From assembly GCA_900547745.1 (NCBI GenBank), contig URHT01000004.1, positions 1-64,000 of the forward strand: a stretch of 64,000 nucleotides of DNA. Reading direction: 5' to 3'. The position numbers were made by a program, and so were the translations under genes. Below, in pieces: positions 39,877-48,591 of the stretch (within the stretch, counting starts at the first letter, position 1; each line of letters starts with the position of its first letter). Origin of the DNA: an uncultured Eubacteriales bacterium. GTDB lineage: Bacteria > Bacillota > Clostridia > Oscillospirales > Oscillospiraceae. Under the pieces are notes generated by a model. That model did not search any database. It worked only from the letters and a program-made list of their open reading frames with translations, and was not told where the DNA came from.

Positions 39877-40569
39877 ATGTTCCGTATTCTGGTGGCTGAG
39901 GACAGCGACAGCGCCCGGTTTCTGATGTGCGAGGTGCTGCGGCGGGCCGGGTATGAGCCCTGCCCCGCCCGGGACGGCGTGGAGGCGCTGGAGGTGATGG
40001 AGCACTACCAGTGCGATCTGGCGGTGGTGGACATCACCATGCCCCGGATGGACGGCATCACCTTCACCCAGACGCTGCGGGAGGGGAACTGCGACCTGCC
40101 GGTGCTGATGGTGACGGCACGGGTAACACAGGAGGACAAGCGCCGGGGCTTCCGGGCGGGAACGGACGACTATATGGTGAAGCCCGTGGACGAGGAGGAG
40201 ATGCTCTGGCGCATCGAGGCGCTGCTGCGGCGGTACTGCAGCCGGGCCGACCGACACCTGACGGTGGGCGCCACGGTGCTGGATCGCGGCTCCCTGCAGG
40301 TCGTTACCCCGCAGGGCACATGGCAGCTGACCGCCAAGGAGTTTTTGCTGCTGTACAAGCTGCTGTCCTACCCCCGGACGCTTTTCACCAAGCGGCAGCT
40401 TATCGACGATATATGGGATCTGGACAGCGACGTGGACGAGCACACCGTGGAGGTCTACATCTCCCGGCTGCGGGAGAAGTTCCGGGACAACCCGGACTTT
40501 GAGCTGCGGACGATACGGGGCTTCGGCTACATGGGGATGCCCCGGGAGGACGAGCATGCGCAGAATTAG
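39877..40569 (+). CDS. OmpR-family response regulator
   Basis: A 230-residue regulator: receiver domain with acidic pair ED (8-9), phospho-acceptor Asp52 in VVDITMPRMDG, Thr in VTAR and Lys in VKPVD, then a winged-helix DNA-binding domain (LTAKEFLLLYKLLSYPRTLF, VEVYISRLREKF, IRTIRGFGYM; core TVEVYISRLR). AAGGAGG precedes the ATG, with GATAAAATCC as a likely -10. The kinase gene overlaps its end by 14 nt. Confidence 0.95.
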   Translation: MFRILVAEDSDSARFLMCEVLRRAGYEPCPARDGVEALEVMEHYQCDLAVVDITMPRMDGITFTQTLREGNCDLPVLMVTARVTQEDKRRGFRAGTDDYMVKPVDEEEMLWRIEALLRRYCSRADRHLTVGATVLDRGSLQVVTPQGTWQLTAKEFLLLYKLLSYPRTLFTKRQLIDDIWDLDSDVDEHTVEVYISRLREKFRDNPDFELRTIRGFGYMGMPREDEHAQN

Positions 40570-41614
40570 GGAGAAAGAGGAAAAGCCGCCTGTCCGGCTG
40601 CTGGGCACCATGTTCCTGCTGGTGCTGGGGCTGGTGGTGGTATACATGGCGCTGGCGCTGGGCATTGCCTCGCTGGTGCAGCGGCTGGTGCATCTGGAGG
40701 ACACAGGGTACACCCTGCTGTGGCCTATCCTGATCCTGACCATCAGTGCGGTCTTAGGCGTGCTGCTGGCGGTATTCATCTTCCGGGGGTATCTGGCGCC
40801 GCTGTCCCGGTTGATGCAGGCCACGCAGTCGGTGGCGGCGGGGGATTACGCCGTGCGGGTGGAGATGCGGGGCGCACGGGGCGAGGTGGCGGAGTACATC
40901 CGCAGCTTCAACAAGATGGCGGAGGAGCTGTCCTGCGTGGCGCTGCTGCGGATGGACTTCGTGAACACCTTTTCCCATGAGTTCAAGACGCCGCTCATCT
41001 CCATACGGGGCTTTGCCAAGCTGCTGCAGAGCGACGATCTGACGCCGGAGCAGCGGCGGGCCTATACGGACACCGTGGTGCAGCAGTCCCAGCGGCTGGC
41101 GGCCATGAGCACCCACATTCTGGAGCTGGCCCAGTACGAAAACACAGAGATCGTGTCCGGCAAGACCCTGTACAGTCTGGACGAGCAGCTGCGCCGGTGC
41201 GTCCGCCAGCAGGAGCGGGACTGGCTGAAGAAGGGTCTGACGGTGGAGGGCGATCTGGATCGGGTGGACTACTGCGGCAATGAGGAGCTGGTGGAGCACA
41301 TCTGGTCGAACCTCCTGTCCAACGCCATCCGGTTTACCCCCGCCGGCGGGCAGATCACCGTGGTGCTGCGGCAGGGTGAGGGGGCGGTCACCGTGTCCGT
41401 CTCCGACACGGGCATCGGCATGGACGAGGAGACGCAGCGGCATATTTTCGACAAGTTCTACCGCGCCGCGCCGTATCCGGATGACCGGGGAAACGGGCTG
41501 GGCCTGTCCATCGTGCGGCGGGTGGTGAGCCTGTGCGGCGGGCAGGTGGCGGTATTCTCCCGCCCCGGCAACGGCTCCACGTTCACCGTAACGCTGCCCA
41601 CAACGGGAGAGTGA
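40556..41614 (+). CDS. Sensor histidine kinase partner
   Basis: A 352-residue membrane kinase: two transmembrane helices (about 15-38 and 54-78) with a very short extracellular loop, HAMP (about 79-128), phospho-acceptor His141 in NTFSHEFKTPL, and an ATPase domain with N box (NLLSNAIRFTP), G1 (DTGIGM) and G2 (GNGLGLSIV). The tiny loop suggests membrane or intramembrane sensing. The gene starts inside the response-regulator gene. Targets are unknown. Confidence 0.94.
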   Translation: MRRIREKEEKPPVRLLGTMFLLVLGLVVVYMALALGIASLVQRLVHLEDTGYTLLWPILILTISAVLGVLLAVFIFRGYLAPLSRLMQATQSVAAGDYAVRVEMRGARGEVAEYIRSFNKMAEELSCVALLRMDFVNTFSHEFKTPLISIRGFAKLLQSDDLTPEQRRAYTDTVVQQSQRLAAMSTHILELAQYENTEIVSGKTLYSLDEQLRRCVRQQERDWLKKGLTVEGDLDRVDYCGNEELVEHIWSNLLSNAIRFTPAGGQITVVLRQGEGAVTVSVSDTGIGMDEETQRHIFDKFYRAAPYPDDRGNGLGLSIVRRVVSLCGGQVAVFSRPGNGSTFTVTLPTTGE

Positions 41615-41639
41615 GCGGCAGAAAATACCCCCCGGCTCG

Positions 41640-41913
41640 GCCCCCGTGGCGGCAACCCCGTCAACGTGGCCGTTTACACCCGCCGCCTGGGCGGCGACGT
41701 CTCCTATGTGGGTGCGGTAGGGACGGACGGACGCGGCACGGCTCTGTTGGCCGCGCTGCGCGGCCGGGGCATGTGGCGGACACCATGGGCGCGGGCGACA
41801 GCTTCATCGCCGGATTCCTCCACGGCTGGCTGGAGGGTCTGGACATCCCCGGCTGCATGGCCGCCGGGGCACGGTGCAGCGCCGTGACGCTGGCCTACGA
41901 GGGCGCGTGGTGA
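41640..41913 (+). pseudogene. PfkB-family sugar kinase remnant (deletion and frameshift)
   Basis: Plus-strand frames show GGNPVNVAVYTRRLGGDVSY and GAVGTDGRGTALLAALRGRG, then in a different frame ADTMGAGDSFIAGFLHGWLE and a normal family end. The start, the middle 150 or so residues and the shared frame are lost. The GAGDSF catalytic motif survives. The type resembles fructoselysine-6-kinase-like PfkB proteins. An intact PfkB gene lies 100 bp away, convergent. Confidence 0.85.
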
Positions 41914-41932
41914 GCGCATATAGCAGGACACA

Positions 41933-41973
41933 AAACGGGAGTCCCCACCGTACGCGGGGACTCCCGTTTTTTA
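41933..41973. terminator. Terminator between convergent sugar-kinase genes
   Basis: AACGGGAGTCCCC pairs with GGGGACTCCCGTT across about 9 nt and is followed by TTTTTA. Confidence 0.85.
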
Positions 41974-42014
41974 TTGGTCACAGCGCGGGGCGGAGAAAGC
42001 GCCTTTTCTGCCGG

Positions 42015-42950
42015 TCACGGCTGCGGGCGGCGGGGGATGCTGCTGATGCCGCCGGGGCGCTCCGTGGACAGGCTGGCCTCGGTGCAGGCAGCCGCCGCGA
42101 TGTGCCGCAGCTGCGCCGCGTCCAGCTCCTCGGGCCGCCTGCCGGTGCGCAGCAGCTGCGCCACGGCGCTGCCCATGAAGATGTCGCCCGCGCCGGTGGT
42201 GTCCACCGGGTGTACCGGCGGGCAGGGCACATGGCCCGCTCCCTGCCGCCCGGCGTAATAGCAGCCATCGGCGCCGCAGGTGACGAACACCAGCGCGGCG
42301 GGGTAGTCCCGCAGCAGCTTTTCCGCGCTCTCCCGCGGCGGCAGCTCCCACAGGAACGCCGCCTCCTCATCGCTGAGCTTCACCACGTCCGCCATGGAAA
42401 GCCCCCAGAGCATCTCCTGCCGGGCCTGCGCCAGATCCTTCCACAGCGGGATGCGGAGGTTGGGGTCGTAGGTCAGCAGCCCGCCCCGGCTCCGTGCGTA
42501 TGCCGCCGCACGGCGGGTGGCGTCCCGGGACGGCTCATCGGTCATGCTCACCGATCCGAAATGGAACACCCGCGTCCGGTCGATCAGCGACAGATCAAGC
42601 TCGTCATAGCGCAGGAGCATGTCCGCGCCGGGCTTGCGGGCAAAGGAGAAATCCCGCTCCCCGTTTTCGTCCAGCGTGACGAAGGCCAGCGTGGTAAACG
42701 CGGCGTCATCCACCACGACGCCGGCGGTGTCGATGCCCTCCCGCTCCATCGTCCGGCGCAGGAGACGGCCAAAGGCGTCATTGCCCACCTTGGCCAGCAG
42801 GGCCGTTTTCAGCCCATAGCGGGCCAGCACCGCGAGGAAATTGGCGGGCGCGCCGCCGGGATGCGCCGCCAGCACCGGATAGCCGTCGTCATCGGTGCTC
42901 CGGCAGGCAAAATCCACCAGCAGCTCCCCTATCGCCACCACATCATACAT
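42015..42950 (-). CDS. PfkB-family carbohydrate kinase (fructokinase-like)
   Basis: A 311-residue sugar kinase. MYDVVAIGELLVDF is the family start; HPGGAPANFLAVLARYG (about 32) is the first PfkB signature; NLRIPLW, KLSDEEAAFL and DTTGAGDIFMGS (catalytic Asp of GAGD) follow in order. The pattern fits fructokinases or 2-keto-3-deoxygluconate kinases. The ATG at 42950 (GGAGG, 7 nt) is preferred over GTG at 42956. Confidence 0.9.
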   Translation of the reverse strand: MYDVVAIGELLVDFACRSTDDDGYPVLAAHPGGAPANFLAVLARYGLKTALLAKVGNDAFGRLLRRTMEREGIDTAGVVVDDAAFTTLAFVTLDENGERDFSFARKPGADMLLRYDELDLSLIDRTRVFHFGSVSMTDEPSRDATRRAAAYARSRGGLLTYDPNLRIPLWKDLAQARQEMLWGLSMADVVKLSDEEAAFLWELPPRESAEKLLRDYPAALVFVTCGADGCYYAGRQGAGHVPCPPVHPVDTTGAGDIFMGSAVAQLLRTGRRPEELDAAQLRHIAAAACTEASLSTERPGGISSIPRRPQP

Positions 42951-42980
42951 GCGCACACCTCCGTCCGTTTTCCGTACCGG

Positions 42981-45149
42981 TCATTCTTTTTTCCACCTTT
43001 GCAGCGTCTGCACCAGCACCGCCTGATCCAGCGGCTTTGGCAGATGCTCCGTCATACCGGCCTCCCGGGCGCGCTGCCTGTCCTCCACAAAGGCGTTGGC
43101 CGTCATGGCGATGACGGGCACCCCCGCGTCGGGCCGCTCCGAAGCCCGGATGATCCCGGTGGCCTGATAGCCGTCCAGCACGGGCATCATCACGTCCATG
43201 AGCACGGCGTCGAAGTACCCGGTGGGCAAGGCGCGGAACAGCTCCACCGCCTCCCGGCCGTCACGGGCCTCCGTCACCTCCGCCCCGGCGCTTTGCAGCA
43301 TGAATTCGGCGATCTCCATGTTCAGATCGTTGTCCTCCGCCAGTAGCACCCGCATGCCCCGCAGCGCGCCGGCCATGTCCGGCGCCGTCTCCTGCCGGGG
43401 CAGAGCGGCGCTTTCATCCATGCGGAAGGGCAGGGTGATGCGGAACGTGGTGCCCTCGCCCACTTTGCTGGTAAACGTGATGCTGCCGCCCATCCTGTCC
43501 ACCAGCGCCTTGGCAATGGGCATACCCAGCCCCGTGCCGCCATAGGTGGAACGGGCGGTGCTGTGCTCCTGCGCAAACGGCTCGAACAGATGCTTCTGGA
43601 ACGACTCGCTCATGCCGATGCCCGTGTCGGCGCAAATAAACTCAAACCATGCGGTATCTCCCTCCGTCCGCAGCTCGCGGCACAGGGCGGTGATGGAGCC
43701 GTTGTCCCTGTTGTACCTCACGGCATTGCTGTAAATGTTCATCAGCAGCCGCTTCAGGTGGACGGGACTGCCCACCAGCGCGGTGTGCCGCACCTCCCGG
43801 GGCCGTCTGTCCACCCGGATGCTCCGGGCCGCGGCGGACTGCTCCAGCAGCATCGCAACGGAATCCAGCAGAGCCACAAGGTCGAAGGGCCGCTCCTCCA
43901 GCACGATCTCGCCGGATTCCAGCTTACCCATGTCCAGCACCTCGTTGACCAGCTCCATCAGCAGGCGGGAGGATTCGCGGATCTTCTGACGGCAGTCGGC
44001 CTGTCTGTCCAGGTCGTCCTTGTAGTACTCGCCAATCTCCACCATGCCCTGAATGGCATTGATAGGCGTCCGGATATCGTGGCTCATCCGCTGCAGGAAC
44101 TCCGTCTTGGCCCGGTTGGCGCTCTCGGCCCGGCGCGCGGACTCCTCCAGCCGGGCCAGATACTCCAGCTCCCGGTGCAGCTGCCGCTCCTGATAATCCT
44201 GCGCCGTCCGGCGCTGCAGCAGCAGCGCCAGCAGCAGGAGCACCACATAGGAGGCCAGCGCCACCGCTGCATTGCGTGCGGTATCGCGGAAAACAGCGCG
44301 TTCCGGCAGGAAGGCGTACACGTAGTACGTCCTGCCCTGCTCCATCATGCCGAGGCTCCTGTGGAGTGAGATGCCGTCATGGCCGGGCACGGTCAGCATC
44401 TCGCCGGTGCGGCCCCGTGCGCCGAGCTCCCGCAGCAGGAAGATATCCTCCGCCCGCCGGCCGATGAGACTGTCATCGTTGGCCGCGACTACCGTTGTAT
44501 CGTCCGTGACCACGATGGTGCCGTCCTGCTCCAGCAGATAGATCTCCCGCAGATCGGGGAATGCCAGTCCGTAGCTTTTGGCATAGGCTGTGGGCGTGGT
44601 GTAGTACACCACCACCGTCCCGGCGGCATCCAGCCGCCCGTAGGCCGCCATGTCGATATAGGAGCTGTCCGGGCAGTGGATGCGGGCGGCGTAGACCTTC
44701 TGCGGGAAGTCGGCGGCGCTCAGCAGCGCGTCCTTTTCCAGCTCAGGCATCAGCAGCGCCGTCACATCCGCCCCGGCCATGTAGGAGGCGGTGATATGCC
44801 CGTCCCTGTCCAGCAGAAGGATGCCGCTGAGGTGATGATCTACGGACAGGCCCCGCAGCAGGTCTTCGTCCACCGGGTCGGCCAGAAAGCGGATGTCGCG
44901 GGCGGCCTGCTTGGCCGCCTCCATGACGCGCATCAGACTGCGCGTCTCCGATGCCGTGGAGGACAGGCTGTAGGCATCGCAGCGCTTGGCCACGTACTCC
45001 ACCACCCTGGACAGGCGGTTCCTGCCGTAATCCAGATCCGCGCGGACGGACAGCAGGATCACCGTGCTCATGATCAGCAGGAAGGCCGCCAGCGCCGCGG
45101 CGCGGAACACGGTGCGATCCCGCCGTTTCATCTTCACTTCACCGCTCAT
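42981..45149 (-). CDS. Hybrid sensor histidine kinase with receiver domain
   Basis: A 722-residue protein. A transmembrane helix near residues 17-37, a long extracellular dCache-like region (SSYIDMAAYGRLDAAGTVVV; EIYLLEQDGTIVV), a second helix near 305-325, a coiled coil, HisKA with His in RMSHDIRTPINAIQGM, HATPase (CADTGIGM, GGTGLGMPIA), and a C-terminal receiver (LLAEDNDLNMEIAEFML; Asp in VLMDVMMPVLDG). It has no output domain, so it must signal through another protein. Its start overlaps the upstream binding-protein stop (ATGA), so the two are coupled. Confidence 0.93.
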   Translation of the reverse strand: MSGEVKMKRRDRTVFRAAALAAFLLIMSTVILLSVRADLDYGRNRLSRVVEYVAKRCDAYSLSSTASETRSLMRVMEAAKQAARDIRFLADPVDEDLLRGLSVDHHLSGILLLDRDGHITASYMAGADVTALLMPELEKDALLSAADFPQKVYAARIHCPDSSYIDMAAYGRLDAAGTVVVYYTTPTAYAKSYGLAFPDLREIYLLEQDGTIVVTDDTTVVAANDDSLIGRRAEDIFLLRELGARGRTGEMLTVPGHDGISLHRSLGMMEQGRTYYVYAFLPERAVFRDTARNAAVALASYVVLLLLALLLQRRTAQDYQERQLHRELEYLARLEESARRAESANRAKTEFLQRMSHDIRTPINAIQGMVEIGEYYKDDLDRQADCRQKIRESSRLLMELVNEVLDMGKLESGEIVLEERPFDLVALLDSVAMLLEQSAAARSIRVDRRPREVRHTALVGSPVHLKRLLMNIYSNAVRYNRDNGSITALCRELRTEGDTAWFEFICADTGIGMSESFQKHLFEPFAQEHSTARSTYGGTGLGMPIAKALVDRMGGSITFTSKVGEGTTFRITLPFRMDESAALPRQETAPDMAGALRGMRVLLAEDNDLNMEIAEFMLQSAGAEVTEARDGREAVELFRALPTGYFDAVLMDVMMPVLDGYQATGIIRASERPDAGVPVIAMTANAFVEDRQRAREAGMTEHLPKPLDQAVLVQTLQRWKKE

Positions 45150-45955
45150 TGGCCGTCCACCTCCAGATACGACGCGGCGTTGGGCAGGTAGCCGCCGACG
45201 ATCCGCTCCTCCGTGCCGTCACGGCGCATATCCGCCAGCACGGCGTTCAGCTGTTCGTCCAGCCCCCGCTCATCGCGGAGGTCAAAGGCCACGCCCAGCC
45301 CCACTGTCAGCAGCGGCTCGTCCAGGATCCGCAGCTCCATATCGTAATCCGCTATGTATTGCAGCACGGAGGTTTCATGCGAGGCAATGGCATCTGCATA
45401 CCCCTTGCTGAGAAAGGGATACATCAGTTCCCGGTTTTGCAGAGAGATCAGCTGCCGCAGCCGGGGCAGCCCGTACTCGTCCGGATGGAGGAACAGCTCC
45501 TCCGGCTTGGTAGTGGCGTGTACCGCCATTGTCAGGCCTTCCAGATCCGACAGGGCGGCGATATCGCTGTCGGGCATCACCGCCACCACCTGACGGCTGG
45601 TCATGTACGGCCCTGCCCAGCGGTATTCCTCCGCCCGGCCGTCCATGCTGAAGCAGCACCAGAGGCAGTCGATCTCACCGTTTTCCAGCAGCTCCGCCTT
45701 GGCGCTCCAGTCGATGAACCGGAACTCCGCCCGGTAGCCCATGCGTCCGAAGGCCTCTGTGGCCAGCTCTATGTCAATACCGACGGGCGCGCCGGCGGCT
45801 CCGATATAGGCATAGGGGGGAAACGGATCCACCCCCACCACCAGCGCCGGCCGGTCGTCCTGTTCCGCTGTCTCCGGCGCGGCCCCGCAGCCGGTCAGCA
45901 GGCCGGCCGCCAGCGTCAGCGCCAGCAGCAGGCTCCATACACGCTTGTTCCTCAT
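45146..45955 (-). CDS. Family 3 solute-binding lipoprotein coupled to the hybrid kinase
   Basis: A 269-residue lipoprotein (lipobox LTGC near residue 22). The amino-acid-type binding fold shows DPFPPYAYIGAAGAPVGIDI, EIDCLWCCFSMDGRAEEYRW (cores PPYAYIG and VGIDIEL) and VLADMRRDGTEERI at the end. There are no ABC permease genes beside it; it is translationally coupled to the hybrid kinase, so it is likely a periplasm-side sensor subunit that presents a ligand to the kinase. Confidence 0.88.
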   Translation of the reverse strand: MRNKRVWSLLLALTLAAGLLTGCGAAPETAEQDDRPALVVGVDPFPPYAYIGAAGAPVGIDIELATEAFGRMGYRAEFRFIDWSAKAELLENGEIDCLWCCFSMDGRAEEYRWAGPYMTSRQVVAVMPDSDIAALSDLEGLTMAVHATTKPEELFLHPDEYGLPRLRQLISLQNRELMYPFLSKGYADAIASHETSVLQYIADYDMELRILDEPLLTVGLGVAFDLRDERGLDEQLNAVLADMRRDGTEERIVGGYLPNAASYLEVDGQ

Positions 45956-46006
45956 GGCGTTCTCCTTTGAAAAAGACGCAGAAAGTCCCGAAAAAAGTAC
46001 GGTATC

Positions 46007-46035
46007 AGTATATCTTCTGTCCGCCGGGATTGCAA
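46007..46035 (-). promoter_or_regulatory. Promoter of the binding-protein/hybrid-kinase operon
   Basis: Minus-strand TTGCAA (46030-46035), 17-nt spacer, TATACT (46007-46012), about 52 nt before the ATG. Confidence 0.65.
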
Positions 46036-46037
46036 GG

Positions 46038-46258
46038 TCAAATCAACGTCCGGGCGGCGCGGATCACGATACGGTCGCCCGGCTTCACGTCGGTGATCCT
46101 CGTCAGCACCTCGGCGCCGTTTACCTGCCGCCAGACGTGTCCACCCGCAGGCTCATAGCGGAGGCAAGGTCGGCCACGGGCCTTTTGTGTGTCCACTCCT
46201 CCGGAATTTCGCCGAGCCGCAGCATGAACATAACGGAGCCTGCGGCGGCAATGTTTGC
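46038..46258 (-). pseudogene. Heavy-metal P-type ATPase remnant (actuator-domain fragment)
   Basis: Minus-strand reading shows MLRLGEIPEEWTHKRPVADL then ASAMSLRVDT and, after a frameshift, VWRQVNGAEVLTRITDVKPG and DRIVIRA. This is the segment from the second membrane helix end to the start of the actuator domain of P1B metal ATPases. No start, TGE loop or DKTGT motif is present, so it is a dead fragment. Confidence 0.65.
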
Positions 46259-46548
46259 TCTGATCCACAACAGAAAAGCGCCGTCTTGGAAGTGATTCCG
46301 AGACGGCGCTTTTTTGCTGCCCGCACATTCGATTTCCGCTGTTTTCCTGCTACAATGATTGCAGAAAAAGCAAATGGCAGATGCAGATGCCAGCTCCGAA
46401 ACGCCGCTTGGAAACAGGTCTCCGGGCTTTTCAGATTCCGCAGCATAAAGATGCCCGCCCCCAGTCGGCGGGCCGGTCTGCCCGCCGAAGTGAGGGAGGG
46501 GGCGGGGAGCCTGCCCCGCGGGGGAAGTGCGGGGCAGGGAGGGAAAGA
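46259..46548. other. Intergenic stretch with two hairpins
   Basis: AAAGCGCCGTCT (46275-46286) pairs with 46301-46312 and is followed by T residues on the plus strand. CCTGCCCCGC (46510-46519) pairs with 46529-46538 just after the methyltransferase stop, probably its transcript end. A TACAAT box lies near 46350. No gene is visible. Confidence 0.55.
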
Positions 46549-47676
46549 TCAGTAGCAGTATTTCTCCATGATTTCCCGCTTTTTCTCAATGTAGTAGTGG
46601 TAGTTGACCATGGGGACATCGGGCTGCACGCGGTGATCCAGCGAGGGGATGTAGCCGCCCTGCTCCAGCAGGGGAGGCAGCTTGGACAGCTCCTTGTCGA
46701 TGGCGGCGCGATCCTGCGCCAGCGCCAGCTTATTGATGCCGCCGATCAGCGCCAGCTTGGGATGGCGCTTGCGGATCTCCTCCGGGAAGGCGCCGGAGTT
46801 GATCTCCAGCGGGTAGTGGCCGTCCGCACCGGCCTCCACCAGCTTGTCCGTCAGCTGGACGGAGTTTCCGTCGGAGTCCACCAGCACCTTCTTCACGCCC
46901 TTGGCCCGCAGATAGGCCACCAGCTCGTGGTAGTAGGGCATCAGGAACTCGTCGAAGGTCTTGGGGGAGATGAAGCAGCCGTGGTTATAGGCCATGTCCT
47001 CGAAGAAGCACACATAGTCCAGCGGCGTGACCTCCCAGACCATGTCCACCCAGTCCTTCACGAAGTCCGTGTGGTTGCGCTGGATGGCGTGGATCAGGTC
47101 GGGATCGTCGTAGTAGGAGATCAGCAGGTTCTCCGGCCCCAGCAGCTCCCGGGGCCATGCGAAGAAGCCGTCGATCCACGCGCCCACCGCCTGCTTTTCG
47201 TCGTGGGCCCGCTGGAGCATGGGGGCGAAGCTGGGCGTCACGCGGGTCTTGTCCTTGCCGTTGAGGCGGGGCACCACGATGCGCTCGAAGTCCTCCATAG
47301 TCTCCACGGGGTAACGGGACTGGAACGGGATGCTCTCGGAGTGCTTGTTCTCGGTGATGATGCCCACCTCGCCGCCGTAGGTGATGGTATCCTCCGTCTC
47401 GGAGATGACCTCCTTCGTCCAGCGGGGCCATGCGCGCCACTCGATGCCCACCGGGCCGTTGTCGCCCCAATAGTTCACCAGATTCGTTTCAAAGCCGCGG
47501 TCGCAGCCGAAATAGCGCTCCACCTCCTCGGTGGAGTCCACCTCTGCGGGCAGGCCCTGCTTGTGCCATGCGTCGATAGTCTCGCGCCAGTAGCCGAAGT
47601 CCATGACGGGGATGCGGTCTACCGACTCAAAGTTCAGGCAGCGCATAAAGCGCTCGCCGGGTGTCATTGTCCTCAT
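46549..47676 (-). CDS. UroD-family methyltransferase (MtaA/CmuA-like)
   Basis: A 375-residue protein of the uroporphyrinogen-decarboxylase-like group used for corrinoid methyl transfer. Landmarks: RFMRCLNFESVDRIPVMDFG at the start (typical of the group), FFEDMAYNHGCFISPKTFDE (core EDMAYNHGCFISP), VLVDSDGNSV, GGYIPSLDHRVQPDVP near the end with Asp-His. It lacks the true UroD active-site set. It is last gene of an operon with a corrinoid protein and a nucleoside-type ABC importer. Confidence 0.88.
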   Translation of the reverse strand: MRTMTPGERFMRCLNFESVDRIPVMDFGYWRETIDAWHKQGLPAEVDSTEEVERYFGCDRGFETNLVNYWGDNGPVGIEWRAWPRWTKEVISETEDTITYGGEVGIITENKHSESIPFQSRYPVETMEDFERIVVPRLNGKDKTRVTPSFAPMLQRAHDEKQAVGAWIDGFFAWPRELLGPENLLISYYDDPDLIHAIQRNHTDFVKDWVDMVWEVTPLDYVCFFEDMAYNHGCFISPKTFDEFLMPYYHELVAYLRAKGVKKVLVDSDGNSVQLTDKLVEAGADGHYPLEINSGAFPEEIRKRHPKLALIGGINKLALAQDRAAIDKELSKLPPLLEQGGYIPSLDHRVQPDVPMVNYHYYIEKKREIMEKYCY

Positions 47677-47694
47677 AGGGGGTTCCTTCCTTTC

Positions 47695-48591
47695 TTACTT
47701 GATGCCGCTGCGCCGCATGGTGCGGGCCTCGTTGACGGTGACGGCCAGAATGGTCAGCAGATACGGCGCGCACTGGATCACCTCGTTGGGAATGGTCACG
47801 ATGCCCTGCAGCGCGATCTGCATGGCGTCCGCCAGACCGAAGAACAGCGCCGCCGCGAAGATGCCAAAGGGGCTGTACCGTCCGAACAGGATGGCGGCAA
47901 TGGCGATGAAGCCGCGTCCGCTGACCATATCCCGCACGAACATGCTCAGGTAGGAGATGGACAGGTACGCGCCAGCCATGCCGCAGGTCAGGCCGCCCAG
48001 CATCACGGCGATGTACTGGGTCTTCTTGACGTTGACGCCCGCCACGAAGGCCGCCTGCGGATTCTGGCCCACCGCGATGGTGCGCATGCCGAAGGGGGTC
48101 TTGTACAGCAGGTAGTGGGCCAGCAGCACCACCGGCAGCACCAGCAGCGTCACCAGCGAGGCGCTGTCAAAGAACGCGCCCACCACCGGCAGGTCGCGCA
48201 GACCGGGGATGCTGATGTTGGGCAGCTTGGTAACGGAGGGGGTGAAGCCCTTGTTGCCGAAAATACTGCTGGAGGCGTACACCGTCACGCTGGCGGCCAG
48301 AATGTTCACCGCCAGGCCGATGATGGTCTGATCCACCTTGAGGCTGATGCAGAAGTACGCATGCAGGAACGATACCAGCACGCCGGACAGAATGCCCGCC
48401 AGCAGGGCGATCCACGGGGAGCCGGTGTAGTAGCAGGCCGTTACGGCGGTGAAGGCGGCAAACAGCATGGTGCCGTCCAGACCGATGTTGGTGATGCCGC
48501 TGCGCTCGCCGAACATACCGCCCACACCGGCCAGCGCAATGGGCGTGGCGGAGGCGAACATATTGCAGATTACGGATGGCAGAGAGATCAT
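47695..48591 (-). CDS. ABC transporter permease, BMP/nucleoside type (NupQ-like)
   Basis: A 298-residue permease with about eight helices. ALAGVGGMFGERSGITNIGL followed by DGTMLF is the conserved motif of the RbsC-like BMP-system second permease; RTIAVGQNPQAAFVAGVNVK is the coupling-helix region. The gene overlaps the first permease by 1 nt. With the two-domain ATPase and BMP lipoprotein it makes a complete importer. Confidence 0.92.
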   Translation of the reverse strand: MISLPSVICNMFASATPIALAGVGGMFGERSGITNIGLDGTMLFAAFTAVTACYYTGSPWIALLAGILSGVLVSFLHAYFCISLKVDQTIIGLAVNILAASVTVYASSSIFGNKGFTPSVTKLPNISIPGLRDLPVVGAFFDSASLVTLLVLPVVLLAHYLLYKTPFGMRTIAVGQNPQAAFVAGVNVKKTQYIAVMLGGLTCGMAGAYLSISYLSMFVRDMVSGRGFIAIAAILFGRYSPFGIFAAALFFGLADAMQIALQGIVTIPNEVIQCAPYLLTILAVTVNEARTMRRSGIK

